This document shows positions 17,371-27,300 of a stretch of DNA of 64,000 bases, piece after piece. This DNA comes from Pseudomonadota bacterium (GTDB taxonomy: Bacteria > Pseudomonadota > Alphaproteobacteria > Rhizobiales > Xanthobacteraceae). How positions within the stretch are numbered: the first letter of the stretch is position 1; each line of letters opens with the position of its first letter. The notes under the pieces are model-generated. The model saw only the letters and a program-made list of their open reading frames with translations, made no database searches and was not told the DNA's origin. The DNA lies in NCBI GenBank assembly GCA_023388935.1, contig JAEWFG010000410.1, forward strand, positions 1 through 64,000, in the 5' to 3' direction. Made by a program: the position numbers and the translations under genes.

Positions 17371-17867
17371 GTGAAGATTACCCCTTTCGACTGCGCGTGC
17401 TGCGGGCATTGACCGGCTGCCTTCAGCAGATCACCCCGGCCAACGGGTACAAGTCTGACCTGTCGAACGCGGTATTCCGCGGGCGCATTCAGTTCGGCGA
17501 CAAAGACCCCTTGCCGATGGTCTCGATCCTCGAGCCCCCGATCCCGAACGACGCCCATGATTCGCCGCGGGGGGCCGGTATGAACCATTTCGACTGGCTC
17601 ATGGTTATCCAAGGGTTTGTCGAAGACGACCACAAGAACCCGACGGACCCCGCTCATGTCGCGATGGCCGACGTCCGCCAGGCGCTCGCGAAAGAGCGGC
17701 AAAAAGGCCTGCGGGACAATGACATCTTCGGCATGGCTGGCCGTGTCGACGACATCGTAATCGGCATCGGCGTGGTGCGCCCTTCCGACGAGATTTCAGC
17801 CAAGGCCTACTTCTGGCTGAACCTCACCGTCAAAATCGTTGAGGACATGGCCGACCCATACGTGTAA
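17367..17867 (+). CDS. Tail terminator-like protein (gpU position)
   Basis: A 166-aa protein between the Z-like and tail-tube genes, where lambda has U. It has the mixed alpha/beta make-up of terminators: an N-terminal helix (RVLRALTGCLQQI) and a strand-rich centre (FDWLMVIQGFVEDD). It would cap the tail tube and set its joining to the head. The call depends mainly on position and size. Confidence 0.6.
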   Translation: MSEDYPFRLRVLRALTGCLQQITPANGYKSDLSNAVFRGRIQFGDKDPLPMVSILEPPIPNDAHDSPRGAGMNHFDWLMVIQGFVEDDHKNPTDPAHVAMADVRQALAKERQKGLRDNDIFGMAGRVDDIVIGIGVVRPSDEISAKAYFWLNLTVKIVEDMADPYV

Positions 17868-17911
17868 ACAGAGTATCACCCGTCCGTTGATTTATCACCT
17901 CGGAGACGACA

Positions 17912-18721
17912 ATGACCATCCAGACGAAGAACTATACCCTCGGGCGCGGCAAGCTGTATTTTGCCAAGTTCCTGACCGGCACCCAGAACACCAATGGCGA
18001 GCGGTACATCGGCAACACGCCGGCCCTCGGACTGAAGTTCGACGCCACGATGCTCGATCACTACGACTCCGATCAGGGCATCAAGGAAAAGGACAACTCG
18101 ATCACCTTGCAGGTGAACCGCGAGGGATCCTTCACCACCGACAACGTGTCGCCCGAGAACCTGGCCCTCCTGTTCTTCGGCAGCACCGACGTCCTGACCG
18201 TGACCGGCGCGACGGTAACCGGTGAGACCTTTACGGCGGTCCATACCGGCGTCACCTATCAGCTCGGCGTCACCCCGGCGAACCCGGCCGGCGCGCGCGG
18301 CATCGTCTATCCGGGCGCGGCGGGTACGGCCTTCAAGGTGACCGACGACGCCGGCAGCCCGGCGACCTTCGCGGCGGGTACCGACTACAAGTTCGACCCC
18401 GCCACCGGCCGCCTCGAAATTCTTGAAGGCGGTGCCATCATGGACGGCACCACCAACCTCAAGGTCACCTACACCACCGAGACGAAGTCGCAGCAGCGCG
18501 TCATCTCCGGCTCGAACCCGGTCGAAGGCCTGATGCGCTTCATCTCGGCGAACCCGGCCGGCAAGGACATGGATTATCTGCTGCCCTGGGTGAAGCTGAC
18601 CCCGGATGGCGACTTCACGCTGAAGGGCGACGAGTGGCAGCAGCTGAAGTTCAAGGTCGAGGTGCTGAAGCGCACCGGCTACGAGGCGCTCTACATCAAC
18701 GGCCGTCCGGAAGGCGCCTAA
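17912..18721 (+). CDS. Major tail tube protein
   Basis: A 269-aa protein in the lambda V position. The N-terminus (NYTLGRGKLYFAKFLTG) and the repeated beta segments are typical of siphovirus tail tubes, as is the C-terminal KFKVEVLKRTGYEALYINGRP. The middle (GATVTGETFTAVHTGVTYQLG) looks like an inserted Ig-like domain, common in tube proteins. It polymerises around the tape measure. A 44-bp gap precedes it. Confidence 0.85.
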   Translation: MTIQTKNYTLGRGKLYFAKFLTGTQNTNGERYIGNTPALGLKFDATMLDHYDSDQGIKEKDNSITLQVNREGSFTTDNVSPENLALLFFGSTDVLTVTGATVTGETFTAVHTGVTYQLGVTPANPAGARGIVYPGAAGTAFKVTDDAGSPATFAAGTDYKFDPATGRLEILEGGAIMDGTTNLKVTYTTETKSQQRVISGSNPVEGLMRFISANPAGKDMDYLLPWVKLTPDGDFTLKGDEWQQLKFKVEVLKRTGYEALYINGRPEGA

Positions 18722-18755
18722 TCGCAACTCTCGTTTAGTTAAGGATTGAGCGTCA

Positions 18756-19214
18756 ATGGCTCTCAAGTACAACCTTGCGACCCGAACCGTTGACACCCCC
18801 GGAGGACAGATCGTCCTTCGGGGTCTCAACATTCAGGACATCTCTGCGATCGTTGGTCGCCACAGCACCGATCTCAACGCGCTGTTCCAGACGATCAAGG
18901 ACGGCTCGGCCGGCGTCTCCGTCGAGAACTTCGACGCCGTCGCGGCATTCCTGTTGCAGACCGTGCCCGGTGCAGCCGCCGACATCATCGCCTATGCCGC
19001 CTTCGACCCTGCAAAGGACGATCCCGCCGCATTGGCCGACGATGCCATGGTCGCCTTCAAGATCGAGGCTCCGGTTCAACTGCTGCTCCTGGAAGCGATC
19101 GGCGAGCTGACCTTCGCGATGGAGGGTGGCGTAAAAAAAGCCTTAGAGATCGTCGTCCGGATGATGCAGGGCACGACAACCCTGGTGGCGGAAGTTCAGG
19201 CTCCGCGACTCTGA
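18756..19214 (+). CDS. Tail assembly chaperone (gpG-like, zero frame)
   Basis: A 152-aa protein between tail tube and tape measure, where lambda-type phages encode G/GT. The N-terminus (TPGGQIVLRGLNIQDISAIV) is a chaperone-type fold with LRGL. Codons at 19131-19139 contain a canonical A AAA AAA slippery heptamer in the correct phase, so a fraction of ribosomes should shift to -1 and continue to 19450. It binds tape measure and recruits tail tube subunits, by family knowledge. Confidence 0.83.
   Translation: MALKYNLATRTVDTPGGQIVLRGLNIQDISAIVGRHSTDLNALFQTIKDGSAGVSVENFDAVAAFLLQTVPGAAADIIAYAAFDPAKDDPAALADDAMVAFKIEAPVQLLLLEAIGELTFAMEGGVKKALEIVVRMMQGTTTLVAEVQAPRL
19133..19139 (+). other. Programmed -1 frameshift slippery site
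   Basis: Seven A's form X XXY YYZ as A AAA AAA in the zero frame of the chaperone gene (GTA AAA AAA GCC). After a -1 shift the next codon is AGC at 19139, and the frame is open to the stop ending at 19450. The fusion would be about 231 aa (128 zero-frame codons plus 103). A single alternative frame with no stops over about 85 bases before the downstream ORF supports use. Confidence 0.85.
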
Positions 19215-19450
19215 GCGAATGGGTGTGGGGGCTGCGGAAGTCCGTCAGCCTCCTTCTCGATCACGGCCACCCTGAAGCTCAGTCTTATCCGATCGGAATG
19301 CTTTGGGACGAGTCACTGTTGGTTATCGAGCGGCTCAACCGCATCGAAGTCTCGAGAGTGATGTTGTTCCAGGCGGCGGTCTCAGCCTTCTTCTCCAAAG
19401 ACGCAGCCAACGAACTGCAAAAACTCGTCAGTAAAATGATGGAGGACTGA
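19139..19450 (+). CDS. Tail assembly chaperone frameshift extension (gpT-like)
   Basis: This is the T part of a G-T fusion made by -1 frameshifting at 19133-19139. After a Gly/Ser-rich linker the frame encodes SEWVWGLRKSVSLLLDHGHPE and a helical C-terminus (NRIEVSRVMLFQAAVSAFF). It has no independent well-placed start with a strong ribosome site. The extension binds the tail tube subunit in lambda. It ends one base before the tape-measure GTG. Confidence 0.78.
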   Translation, partial: SLRDRRPDDAGHDNPGGGSSGSATLSEWVWGLRKSVSLLLDHGHPEAQSYPIGMLWDESLLVIERLNRIEVSRVMLFQAAVSAFFSKDAANELQKLVSKMMED

Positions 19451-19451
19451 C

Positions 19452-22400
19452 GTGGCGCAAAAAGACATTGACTTGGTCATCCGCGCTAAAGCGGACGCAG
19501 CCAAGGCGGTTCAGTCCGTCAGCGATGCTCTCAAAGAACTCGCCACCGTTCAGGATCAGGTCGGCACCAGCGCTTCCCGAACAGACGGTCTGCTCGGGAA
19601 GCTCGCCACCGAGTTCGGAAATCTCAACAAGCAAATCGCAGGCCTCGGCGCGCTCAACACCGTGGCCGAGAAGATGGACAAGGCCGCCGGCGCGATCTCG
19701 CGCCTGGAGCAGTCCACGTCGAAGGCCGCCTCTGACGCGGCGAAGCTGAGCGCCGAATACGAGAAGGCGACCACATCCGTCACCGCGCTCACCGCGAAGG
19801 CTGAGCAATCGGCGGCCGCATTCAACACGCAGAAGAACGCGGTGGCCGCCGCGAAGGCTGAGCACACCCAACTGAACGCGCAGATCCAGCAGGCCAAGGA
19901 TCGATACTCGGAATTGTATCGGGCGGTCCAGTCGGCAAAGGCTCCGAGCGACGCGCTGAAGCAGTCTCTCCGCGACCAGCGGGACGCGTTGATGGCTCTG
20001 TTCAGCCTGCAGCAGTCGTCCGCCGGCAACGTGGCTGCTCAGCAGAGCGCCCTCGCCGCAGCCCGCAGCACGGCAGAGGAAAACCGGAAAGCAGCCGGCG
20101 CGGCCGTCGCGAACCAGGCGACCCTTCAAGTCGCCCTCGACAGGGCCTCGCAGTCAGCCGCCAAGGAAGCCGCGGCACTCGACGCCGCCCGCGCTGGCAT
20201 GGCCGAGATGTCCGGTGTCGCCAGTGGCGCGGCAGCTGCGCTCGGCGGCGTGGCGGTCTCCCAGGAACAGATTGCCGCCGCGTCCGCCAAGGCTGCCGCC
20301 GATCTGAAGAACGTCACCGCGGCGCTCGATCAGCAGCGTAAGGCGGGCTCGGGTGCCGCCACGGCGACCGGACCGGCGGCGACCGCGACGACCGCCTATC
20401 GGGCCCAGGTTCAGGCCGTTCAGGACGCCAAGGTCGCATACCAGGCTGCCAACGCCGAGGCGACCCGGCTGGGGGCGGCTCTCCGCAACACGGCGCAGCC
20501 GACCCGCGAGCTCCAAACCGCCTTCGTGCTCGCGCAGGCGGCTTCGGTGAACGCCAAGCAGGCTTATTTCGATCAGGCCGCGGCACTCAATCAGCTGCGT
20601 GGGCAGACCCAAGGGACGTTCCTCGCGTTCAGCCAGGGCATTTCCCAACTGTCGACGGCGAGCGCCCAGGTTCGCACCACCGCGTTCGCTGGTACCGAGG
20701 CACTGCGGCAGGTCGCTGGCGCGGCAACTCAGGCTGGCGCAGCTGCTGGCGCGGCGACCACCGGGACGTTCTCGCTGCGCGACGCCTGGGCGTCCCTGAC
20801 CGATGGCGGGCGGGAATCCCTGTCGGTGTTCCAGCGCGTCCGCGGCGAACTGCTGGCGCTGGCCGTCGGCTACCTCGGTGTGCAGGCTGCAATCAGCCGC
20901 CTCGGGGATGTCGTCTCGACCTTCCGCACGCTGGAAGCCGCGCAGAACCGTCTCGGCGCCGTGTTCAACCAGGACAAGAGCAAGACCGGGGCCGAGCTCG
21001 AATTCATCGCCCGCACCGCGGAGAGGCTCGGCTTCAGCTTCGGCACCCTGGCCGACGAATACGGCAAGTTCTCCGTGGCCGCCAACGCCGCGAACTTCAC
21101 GATCGGCGAGACCCGAAAGGTGTTCCTCGCGGTCGCGGAGGCAGCCCGAGTCAACAAGCTCTCGACGTCCGAGACCGAAGGCGTCTTCCTTGCCCTCAGT
21201 CAGATGCTGTCGAAAGGCAAGATCCAGTCGGAAGAGTTGCGGCGACAGCTCGGCAACCGTCTGACCGGTGCGTTCCAGATCATGGCTGACGCGCTCGGCA
21301 TGACGTCGGCGCAGCTCGACAAGGCGATGCAGAAGGGCGAAGTCCTCGCCAATCAGAGCACGCTCATCAAGTTCGCCGACGAGTTGAACAAGCGTTTCGG
21401 TGCACAACTTCCCGACGCCTTGACCTCGCTGACCACCGAGCTCGGCCGGTTCGAGAACACGCAGTTCATGGCTCGCCTGCTGGTCGCGACCGGCGGCTTC
21501 ACCGACGCGCTGAAGAACGCCCTCAAGGCGCTCAACGATATCGCCGGACAAAAGAGCACGCAGGATTTCTTCCTCGGGCTCGGCGCGGCAATGGGACGCG
21601 TGGTCGACGCTGGCGTGGTGCTGATCACCAACTTCAAGTCGATCATCACGGCGATTGAAGTTCTGATCGCGGTCAAGATCGGCGCGGCGTTCGGCACCTG
21701 GGCGACGCAAGCCGGGGTGCTCACTTCGGTGATGACCGCGGTCCGCGCTGCGACCATTGCGGCGGCAGTGTCGATCGAGCTGATCGGACCCGCGGCAACC
21801 GCCGGCTCGATCGCGATGGGCGTATTGCAGGGCGCGGCTGCCACGTTGCGCGCGGCGATGGCTGCGCTTTGGACGGCGATCGGCGGCCCCGTCGGCATCA
21901 TCGCTGCGGCTACGCTGTTCTTCGGCGGCAATCTGCTCGTCAAGTGGATGACGAGCGTCGACTCGGCCACGGGGGCGCTGGCTGAACACAAGCGGATCGT
22001 CGGCGAAGTCGCGGCGGCGTATGAAGCTGCCGCCGGGAAGGCCGACGATTGGACCAAGCGGGTCAAGAATGCGTCGTCCGCCGAGGTGCTCAACAGCTTC
22101 AAGCAGTTGCAGACCGAGCTTGAAAATGCGCGCCAGAAGATCGTCAACGTAGCCAGCATCGATCAGAACCTCTTTGGACGCGGCCCGCGGTCGAAGGAGA
22201 TCGACGACCTCGTTGCCCAATTCACGCGTGGTCAGAAATCAGCCGCAGAACTGAAAGCTGCTGTCGAGGAGATTTTCAAGGATACCAACAACGACGCTAC
22301 GCGCGCCTACGCCGAGAACGTGATCAAGGCTGCTACCGCCTACGACGCCTTCTCTGTCGCGCTCGGCAAGACCGCGGTCATCGTTCAGGAAATGGGCATC

Positions 22401-24353
22401 AAGGCCGACGGTCTCGACAAGGCGCTCGACCAGAACCGGCAGAGCATGCGGTCGGTGGTCGGCGCTGTCGATCAGGTCGGTGGCAGCTTCCGCGGCATCA
22501 AGTTCGATATCGACGCTTTCACCAAGGCCTTCGACGCCGTTCAGAACGTCATCCCGTCTGTCGCCAAGCAGCTCGAAAACCTCAAGGTCATAACGGACCT
22601 GAACAAGAACTCGTGGGTTGCGTTTACCCAGGCGGTCGCGTCCGGCGACTTCGACCGCATCAGGAACGTCCTCGACACCACCAGCCGCGCACAGATCGCC
22701 GCGAAGAACACTGCCGACCGCGCCTTCGAAACCTCCCTGCCGCAAGGTGGTCTCGACGCGATTATCGAGCGCATCATCTGGGCTGAAAGCAAGGGCGACC
22801 CCAACGCAAGGCCTCGCAACAGGGACGGTTCCTTTGCGTCCAGCGCTGTCGGCATCGGTCAGTTCACCGAGGAAACTTGGCTCGGCCTGTTCGATAAAGT
22901 CTTTCCCGCGCTCGCAGATATCAGCGACTCGGTGAAGCTCGGCTATCGAACGAACGAAGACATGTCGCGGCAGATGCTAAACGCGCTGACGCAGCAGAAC
23001 CAAGCCGCGCTGGTGAACAAAGGCATCACTCCGGACGCGACGAATACCTATCTCGCCCACTTCCTCGGCGCTGGCGGCGCGATCAAGATGATCCTCGCCA
23101 ATCCGAACGAACTCGCTGCCGCCGTGGCCGGTCCGAAGGCGACCGCGGCCAATCAGTCTGTTCTGGGCAATGGCCGCACGGTCCAAGACGTTCTGGATTG
23201 GGCTTCCCGGAAGATGGGAAGCGGTGAGCAACTCAACAGCAGCGGACAGACCAAGCGGGAAGTCACTCAACAGAGTGTCGACGACACCGTTAAGCAGTCG
23301 CAGCAAGAACTCGAAATCCAGAAGCTCAAGAATGATGGTCTCGATCGCGAAGCCGTCATTAAGGCCAAGATCAACGAGCTGCAAAAAGACGGTACCGTTC
23401 TCGATGCCGACCAGGTCGCGAAGATCCGCGAGACGACGGGCGCGCTGTTCGACCAGCAAAACCAGCGCACCGCTGAACGGCAGGCGGTGCAGGAAGCCAA
23501 CGGTCTCTACGCTCGTCAGAAGCAGCTTGTCGACGAAATCAAGATGGCGACCCAGCAGGGCGACATGGGTCGCGTCAGCACGCTCCGAACCGAGCTGACC
23601 GGAGTCAACGTCGAACTGGCGCAGGCTGTCCAGAAGGCCCTCGAACTCGCGCAGGCGCTCGGCGACAACAAGGCCATTGCGCAGCTCAACGCCATGAGCG
23701 CGAGCATCGGCAACATCGGCGTCGCGCTCCGCACGCAAGTCGTCACCGCGCAGCAGATCAGCCAGCAGATTGCCGGTGGCCTGACGACCGCGTTGTCCTC
23801 CTCGGTCGACCTGCTCGTGCAAGCCGCGCAGGGCACAAAGAGTTGGAGCGACGCGCTGAAGGGTGTCGGGCAGGCGTTCCTCAAGTTCGCCGCGGACTTC
23901 CTGAAGCAGATCGCCGAGATGATCATCAAGCAGGCGATCTTGCGCGCCCTGCAATCGTCCGGAATCGGTGGCGGCATCTCCGGCGGGATCAACAGTCTCT
24001 TCGGCGTGGCTCACACGGGCGGCATGGTCGGCGGCCGATCGGCGACGCGGGCGGCTCCGGTCGCGTGGTGGGCGAATGCTACGCGCTTCCATACCGGCGG
24101 CGTGGTGGGCCTCGGCCCCGATGAGCGCGCGATCATCGCCAGGTCGAACGAGGAAGTGCTGACCGAAACCGACCCGCGGCATCGGTTCAACCTCGGCAAG
24201 CAGGCGCCGCCGGCCGCGGCCAACATCAAGGTCGTCAACACGATCGACCCGGGCGAGTTCATGAGCGCCGGTCTGAGCAGTCGTGTGGGCGAGCAGGCCT
24301 TCCTCAACATGATCTCGTCGAACCGCGCTACCCTGAAGTCGTTGCTTGCATGA
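19452..24353 (+). CDS. Tape measure protein with lysozyme-like domain
   Basis: The 1633-aa protein determines tail length. Residues 1-430 are helical and Ala/Gln-rich coiled coil. At about 480-680 lies the conserved tape-measure domain (LEFIARTAERLGFSFGTLAD; GKIQSEELRRQLGNRLTGAF; NKRFGAQLPDAL). About 690-850 are hydrophobic segments that may enter the host membrane. At about 1095-1230 is a transglycosylase-like domain with the catalytic Glu in IIWAESKGDPNARP, then SAVGIGQFTEETW and NTYLAHFLGAGGA. GTG start with GGAG upstream. Its stop overlaps the next gene by ATGA. The enzymatic domain would open the peptidoglycan during DNA injection. Confidence 0.93.
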   Translation: MAQKDIDLVIRAKADAAKAVQSVSDALKELATVQDQVGTSASRTDGLLGKLATEFGNLNKQIAGLGALNTVAEKMDKAAGAISRLEQSTSKAASDAAKLSAEYEKATTSVTALTAKAEQSAAAFNTQKNAVAAAKAEHTQLNAQIQQAKDRYSELYRAVQSAKAPSDALKQSLRDQRDALMALFSLQQSSAGNVAAQQSALAAARSTAEENRKAAGAAVANQATLQVALDRASQSAAKEAAALDAARAGMAEMSGVASGAAAALGGVAVSQEQIAAASAKAAADLKNVTAALDQQRKAGSGAATATGPAATATTAYRAQVQAVQDAKVAYQAANAEATRLGAALRNTAQPTRELQTAFVLAQAASVNAKQAYFDQAAALNQLRGQTQGTFLAFSQGISQLSTASAQVRTTAFAGTEALRQVAGAATQAGAAAGAATTGTFSLRDAWASLTDGGRESLSVFQRVRGELLALAVGYLGVQAAISRLGDVVSTFRTLEAAQNRLGAVFNQDKSKTGAELEFIARTAERLGFSFGTLADEYGKFSVAANAANFTIGETRKVFLAVAEAARVNKLSTSETEGVFLALSQMLSKGKIQSEELRRQLGNRLTGAFQIMADALGMTSAQLDKAMQKGEVLANQSTLIKFADELNKRFGAQLPDALTSLTTELGRFENTQFMARLLVATGGFTDALKNALKALNDIAGQKSTQDFFLGLGAAMGRVVDAGVVLITNFKSIITAIEVLIAVKIGAAFGTWATQAGVLTSVMTAVRAATIAAAVSIELIGPAATAGSIAMGVLQGAAATLRAAMAALWTAIGGPVGIIAAATLFFGGNLLVKWMTSVDSATGALAEHKRIVGEVAAAYEAAAGKADDWTKRVKNASSAEVLNSFKQLQTELENARQKIVNVASIDQNLFGRGPRSKEIDDLVAQFTRGQKSAAELKAAVEEIFKDTNNDATRAYAENVIKAATAYDAFSVALGKTAVIVQEMGIKADGLDKALDQNRQSMRSVVGAVDQVGGSFRGIKFDIDAFTKAFDAVQNVIPSVAKQLENLKVITDLNKNSWVAFTQAVASGDFDRIRNVLDTTSRAQIAAKNTADRAFETSLPQGGLDAIIERIIWAESKGDPNARPRNRDGSFASSAVGIGQFTEETWLGLFDKVFPALADISDSVKLGYRTNEDMSRQMLNALTQQNQAALVNKGITPDATNTYLAHFLGAGGAIKMILANPNELAAAVAGPKATAANQSVLGNGRTVQDVLDWASRKMGSGEQLNSSGQTKREVTQQSVDDTVKQSQQELEIQKLKNDGLDREAVIKAKINELQKDGTVLDADQVAKIRETTGALFDQQNQRTAERQAVQEANGLYARQKQLVDEIKMATQQGDMGRVSTLRTELTGVNVELAQAVQKALELAQALGDNKAIAQLNAMSASIGNIGVALRTQVVTAQQISQQIAGGLTTALSSSVDLLVQAAQGTKSWSDALKGVGQAFLKFAADFLKQIAEMIIKQAILRALQSSGIGGGISGGINSLFGVAHTGGMVGGRSATRAAPVAWWANATRFHTGGVVGLGPDERAIIARSNEEVLTETDPRHRFNLGKQAPPAAANIKVVNTIDPGEFMSAGLSSRVGEQAFLNMISSNRATLKSLLA

Positions 24354-27300
24354 GCCTCAAGTTTGCCAGAGATTTGCCGGCGAAGCCGTTCAACACGGCT
24401 CTGCCGCGGTTCGATCCCAAGTTCTGGACGGTCGACTTCAACAAGGAGATGCTCGCGACGATCACCCCGCTCTCGGGCGATACGTTCAAGGTCTCCGCGC
24501 AGTTTCGCAGCAATGCCGACTTCATTGGCGTCAAGTGGACGTCGGAGGATCATTTCGACCACGACTATTTCAAGTACGCGACCGACAACGACTACACCAA
24601 CACGATCCTGGCGTTTCGCCACAACCCGACGAACCCCAATCAGTTCACCGCGACGATCAGCGACAGCTCGTTCGCGTGGACCTATCGTCTGGTACCCTAC
24701 GCACTGGTCGGCGGCCGATATGTGCCGCTCGATCCTCTCTTCAACACCAAGCGCACCTACCCGGCCAGCGTCATCAAGCCGCCCGCAGAGTGGACCGACA
24801 TCCCGGGTGGACTCGTGCCGTATCACGGGCGCACCGATTACATCTTCATCCTCGACTTCGACGACCTGCGCATTCTTCACTTCTATAGCGGTCGCCAGAT
24901 CGACGCGCGCGCTGTCTTGGAGGTTTCCTTTGACACGCTGATCGGCTCACACGGCCTCGGGGAACTGACCAACGTCGAGTCGATCGTACAGGTCAGCCAC
25001 AATGTCGTTCGGCTGACGATGAGCAATGTCCGGATCGGCGCGAAGCTGGTACCGGGCGACAAATTGCAGGTCGTCTATCGGACCTCGCTGCGCCTGGCCG
25101 GCCCACACCAGGAAGAATACGAGGTCATCTCGTCGAGCGGTTTCGGTAGCGGCACGCTGACGGCCATCTGCAAGGGTAACGTGCTCGGCGGTGCCTTCCT
25201 GGTGGCCGACGCATTCTATGGCCGCTTCCTGAAATCGATCTGCCCGGTCGCCCTGCAAGACTACGAGTTCTACTTCGCCGATCTGAAATGCTCCGGAAAC
25301 CGTACGGAGATACTGAAGCGCAACCATCCGCAGCCGGCGCACTCGCTGATGATGACGAGCGGCTTCGACGACTCCTATTCGACGTCCGCCGACCGGCAGG
25401 TCGAGATGGTCCATGCGTTGGGCTATCGCGGCTTCTGGAACACCTATGTCGGGATGTCCCATTACTTCAACGCCAGGACTGTTTGGCTCGACAGTGAGAC
25501 CGGCACCCATATCCCGGTTGGCAACGACACGGCGCACCAAATCCTGTTCGCTGGCAGCGTCGGCGCGGCCGCGCACTTCACAATCGGGGACCTGCCGAAC
25601 CGCGGCATTGACCAGTTCAAGGCCGACCTCGGCACCCACTACGGGATTCCCGGGGGCCTGTTCAGCGTTATCAACGGCGCCGTTGCCAACTCGGTCGTCG
25701 ATCGCGCGTGCTCGCCGGACCCGAGCGACGCCGAAGGCTGGTATTGGTGGGACCTTGAAGCTGGTGCCCCGGGCCCCGCGCTCGAATATTGCGTGCTCAA
25801 GGCTGCCAAGAGCGACCTGACCGCCATCCTTTGGTCCGCCGGCGAGCTCGACGCTGCGGCGCTCGAGCAGCCGGGTGGCCGCGTCCCCGCCCCCAGTTAT
25901 ACCCGACACGAGGCATGCCTGCGGGCGATCTTCGCCTACATGCGCGAGCAGTGGGGTGATCTGCCCATCATCATCCAGGACGTCGCGTGGGGCTGGACTG
26001 CGGCCCGTCTGACGGCTCCGAGCGGCCAGCCGATCTATCTGGACGCCTCGGCCAACTCGTGGGGCGATATCGTCTTCACCTGGTTGTCGCTGCGCTTCAG
26101 CCCCGTAGGTCGAACCTACACCGTCGAGATCCTGCCCCCGGTCGGCGAGACGCCCGTCCGGACGATCATCGTGCCGGGGACGCAGATCGATGGCGGGGTC
26201 ATCTACGCCGACTACCCCGTCGAGCAGAACGTGCTCGATTGGGGCTTCCCGCCGAACTTCATTCGGTGGCGGGTTCGGGACGACGTGGGCAATGTGTCTG
26301 AGGATTGGGCGAACTTCCCCCAGATCGACAACGCCGCGATCGTCAAGCGCACGGTCCTGTTCGGCGGCCAGTCCAACGCCTTCGGCCATTTCAGCCAACT
26401 CTCGGGCGCCACCAAGGCCGATTATTCCGCCGGCACCTTCCGCCGACACCTGGCCGACCTGCTGGGGCTGCGGCACGTTCAGGTCATGCCGGTCAACGCG
26501 TCCCTCGGCTCGTCGGCGATCGACCGCCAGGCTGACGACGATCCGGTGCACGGAGCCAACTATTGGTGGGACCTCGGCGACGCCACCTACAATGTCGACG
26601 TGCCCGGACCGCGCACGACCGCGCTGATCGACATCGTCAACGCCCTCGGCGTGCCCGTGGACGATCTGATTTGGTCGCAGGGCGAGAACGACGTCGGCGC
26701 GATGGACCCGATCGCAATGCCGCGCTATTCGACGGTGCAGCGCTTCAAAGACGCAACCCTGCGCGTGTTCGCTGCGATCTCGTCAGCCTGCAGCAATGCC
26801 GATCTGCCGATCTGGATTCAGACCATCGGCCGCGGCTGGTGGGGCGACACCCCGCCGCCTGAGCCCAGCGAAGTCGCAGGCGTCTATTACAAGGCGGCGC
26901 GCGACGTGCAGAAGGATCTCGCGGCCAACTCGCAGCAGATCCGGATCGGCTCGTGGCCGGACGGTCTCGCGCGCAGTCAGAACTATATCAAGGAGGTCGG
27001 CAACCCCGGCTGGATTCACTACAAGAGCGCCGTCTATCACGCCGCGGCCACCGAGCTCGCCGAGTCGATCTTCAACAACGTCGACCTCGTGACGTCGGCC
27101 CCCGCGTGGACGAGCCTCTCGCCGCCACGAAATATCCGCGTGACGAAGAACAGCGGTAGCGGCGACATGACGATCGCCTGGGACGATCCAAGCGGCTACG
27201 GGCGCAGCTACGGCAACGATTACGGCACGCTCAACGACACCGATTGGCGGGTCACCTCGCTCCACCTCGGAACAGGGGCGGTCGCTCATGTTTGGGACAC

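Noticed and set aside
20154..22220. 688-aa antisense frame inside the tape measure gene
   Set aside because: High-GC shadow of the tape-measure codons, low-complexity, no ribosome site and no recognisable domain.
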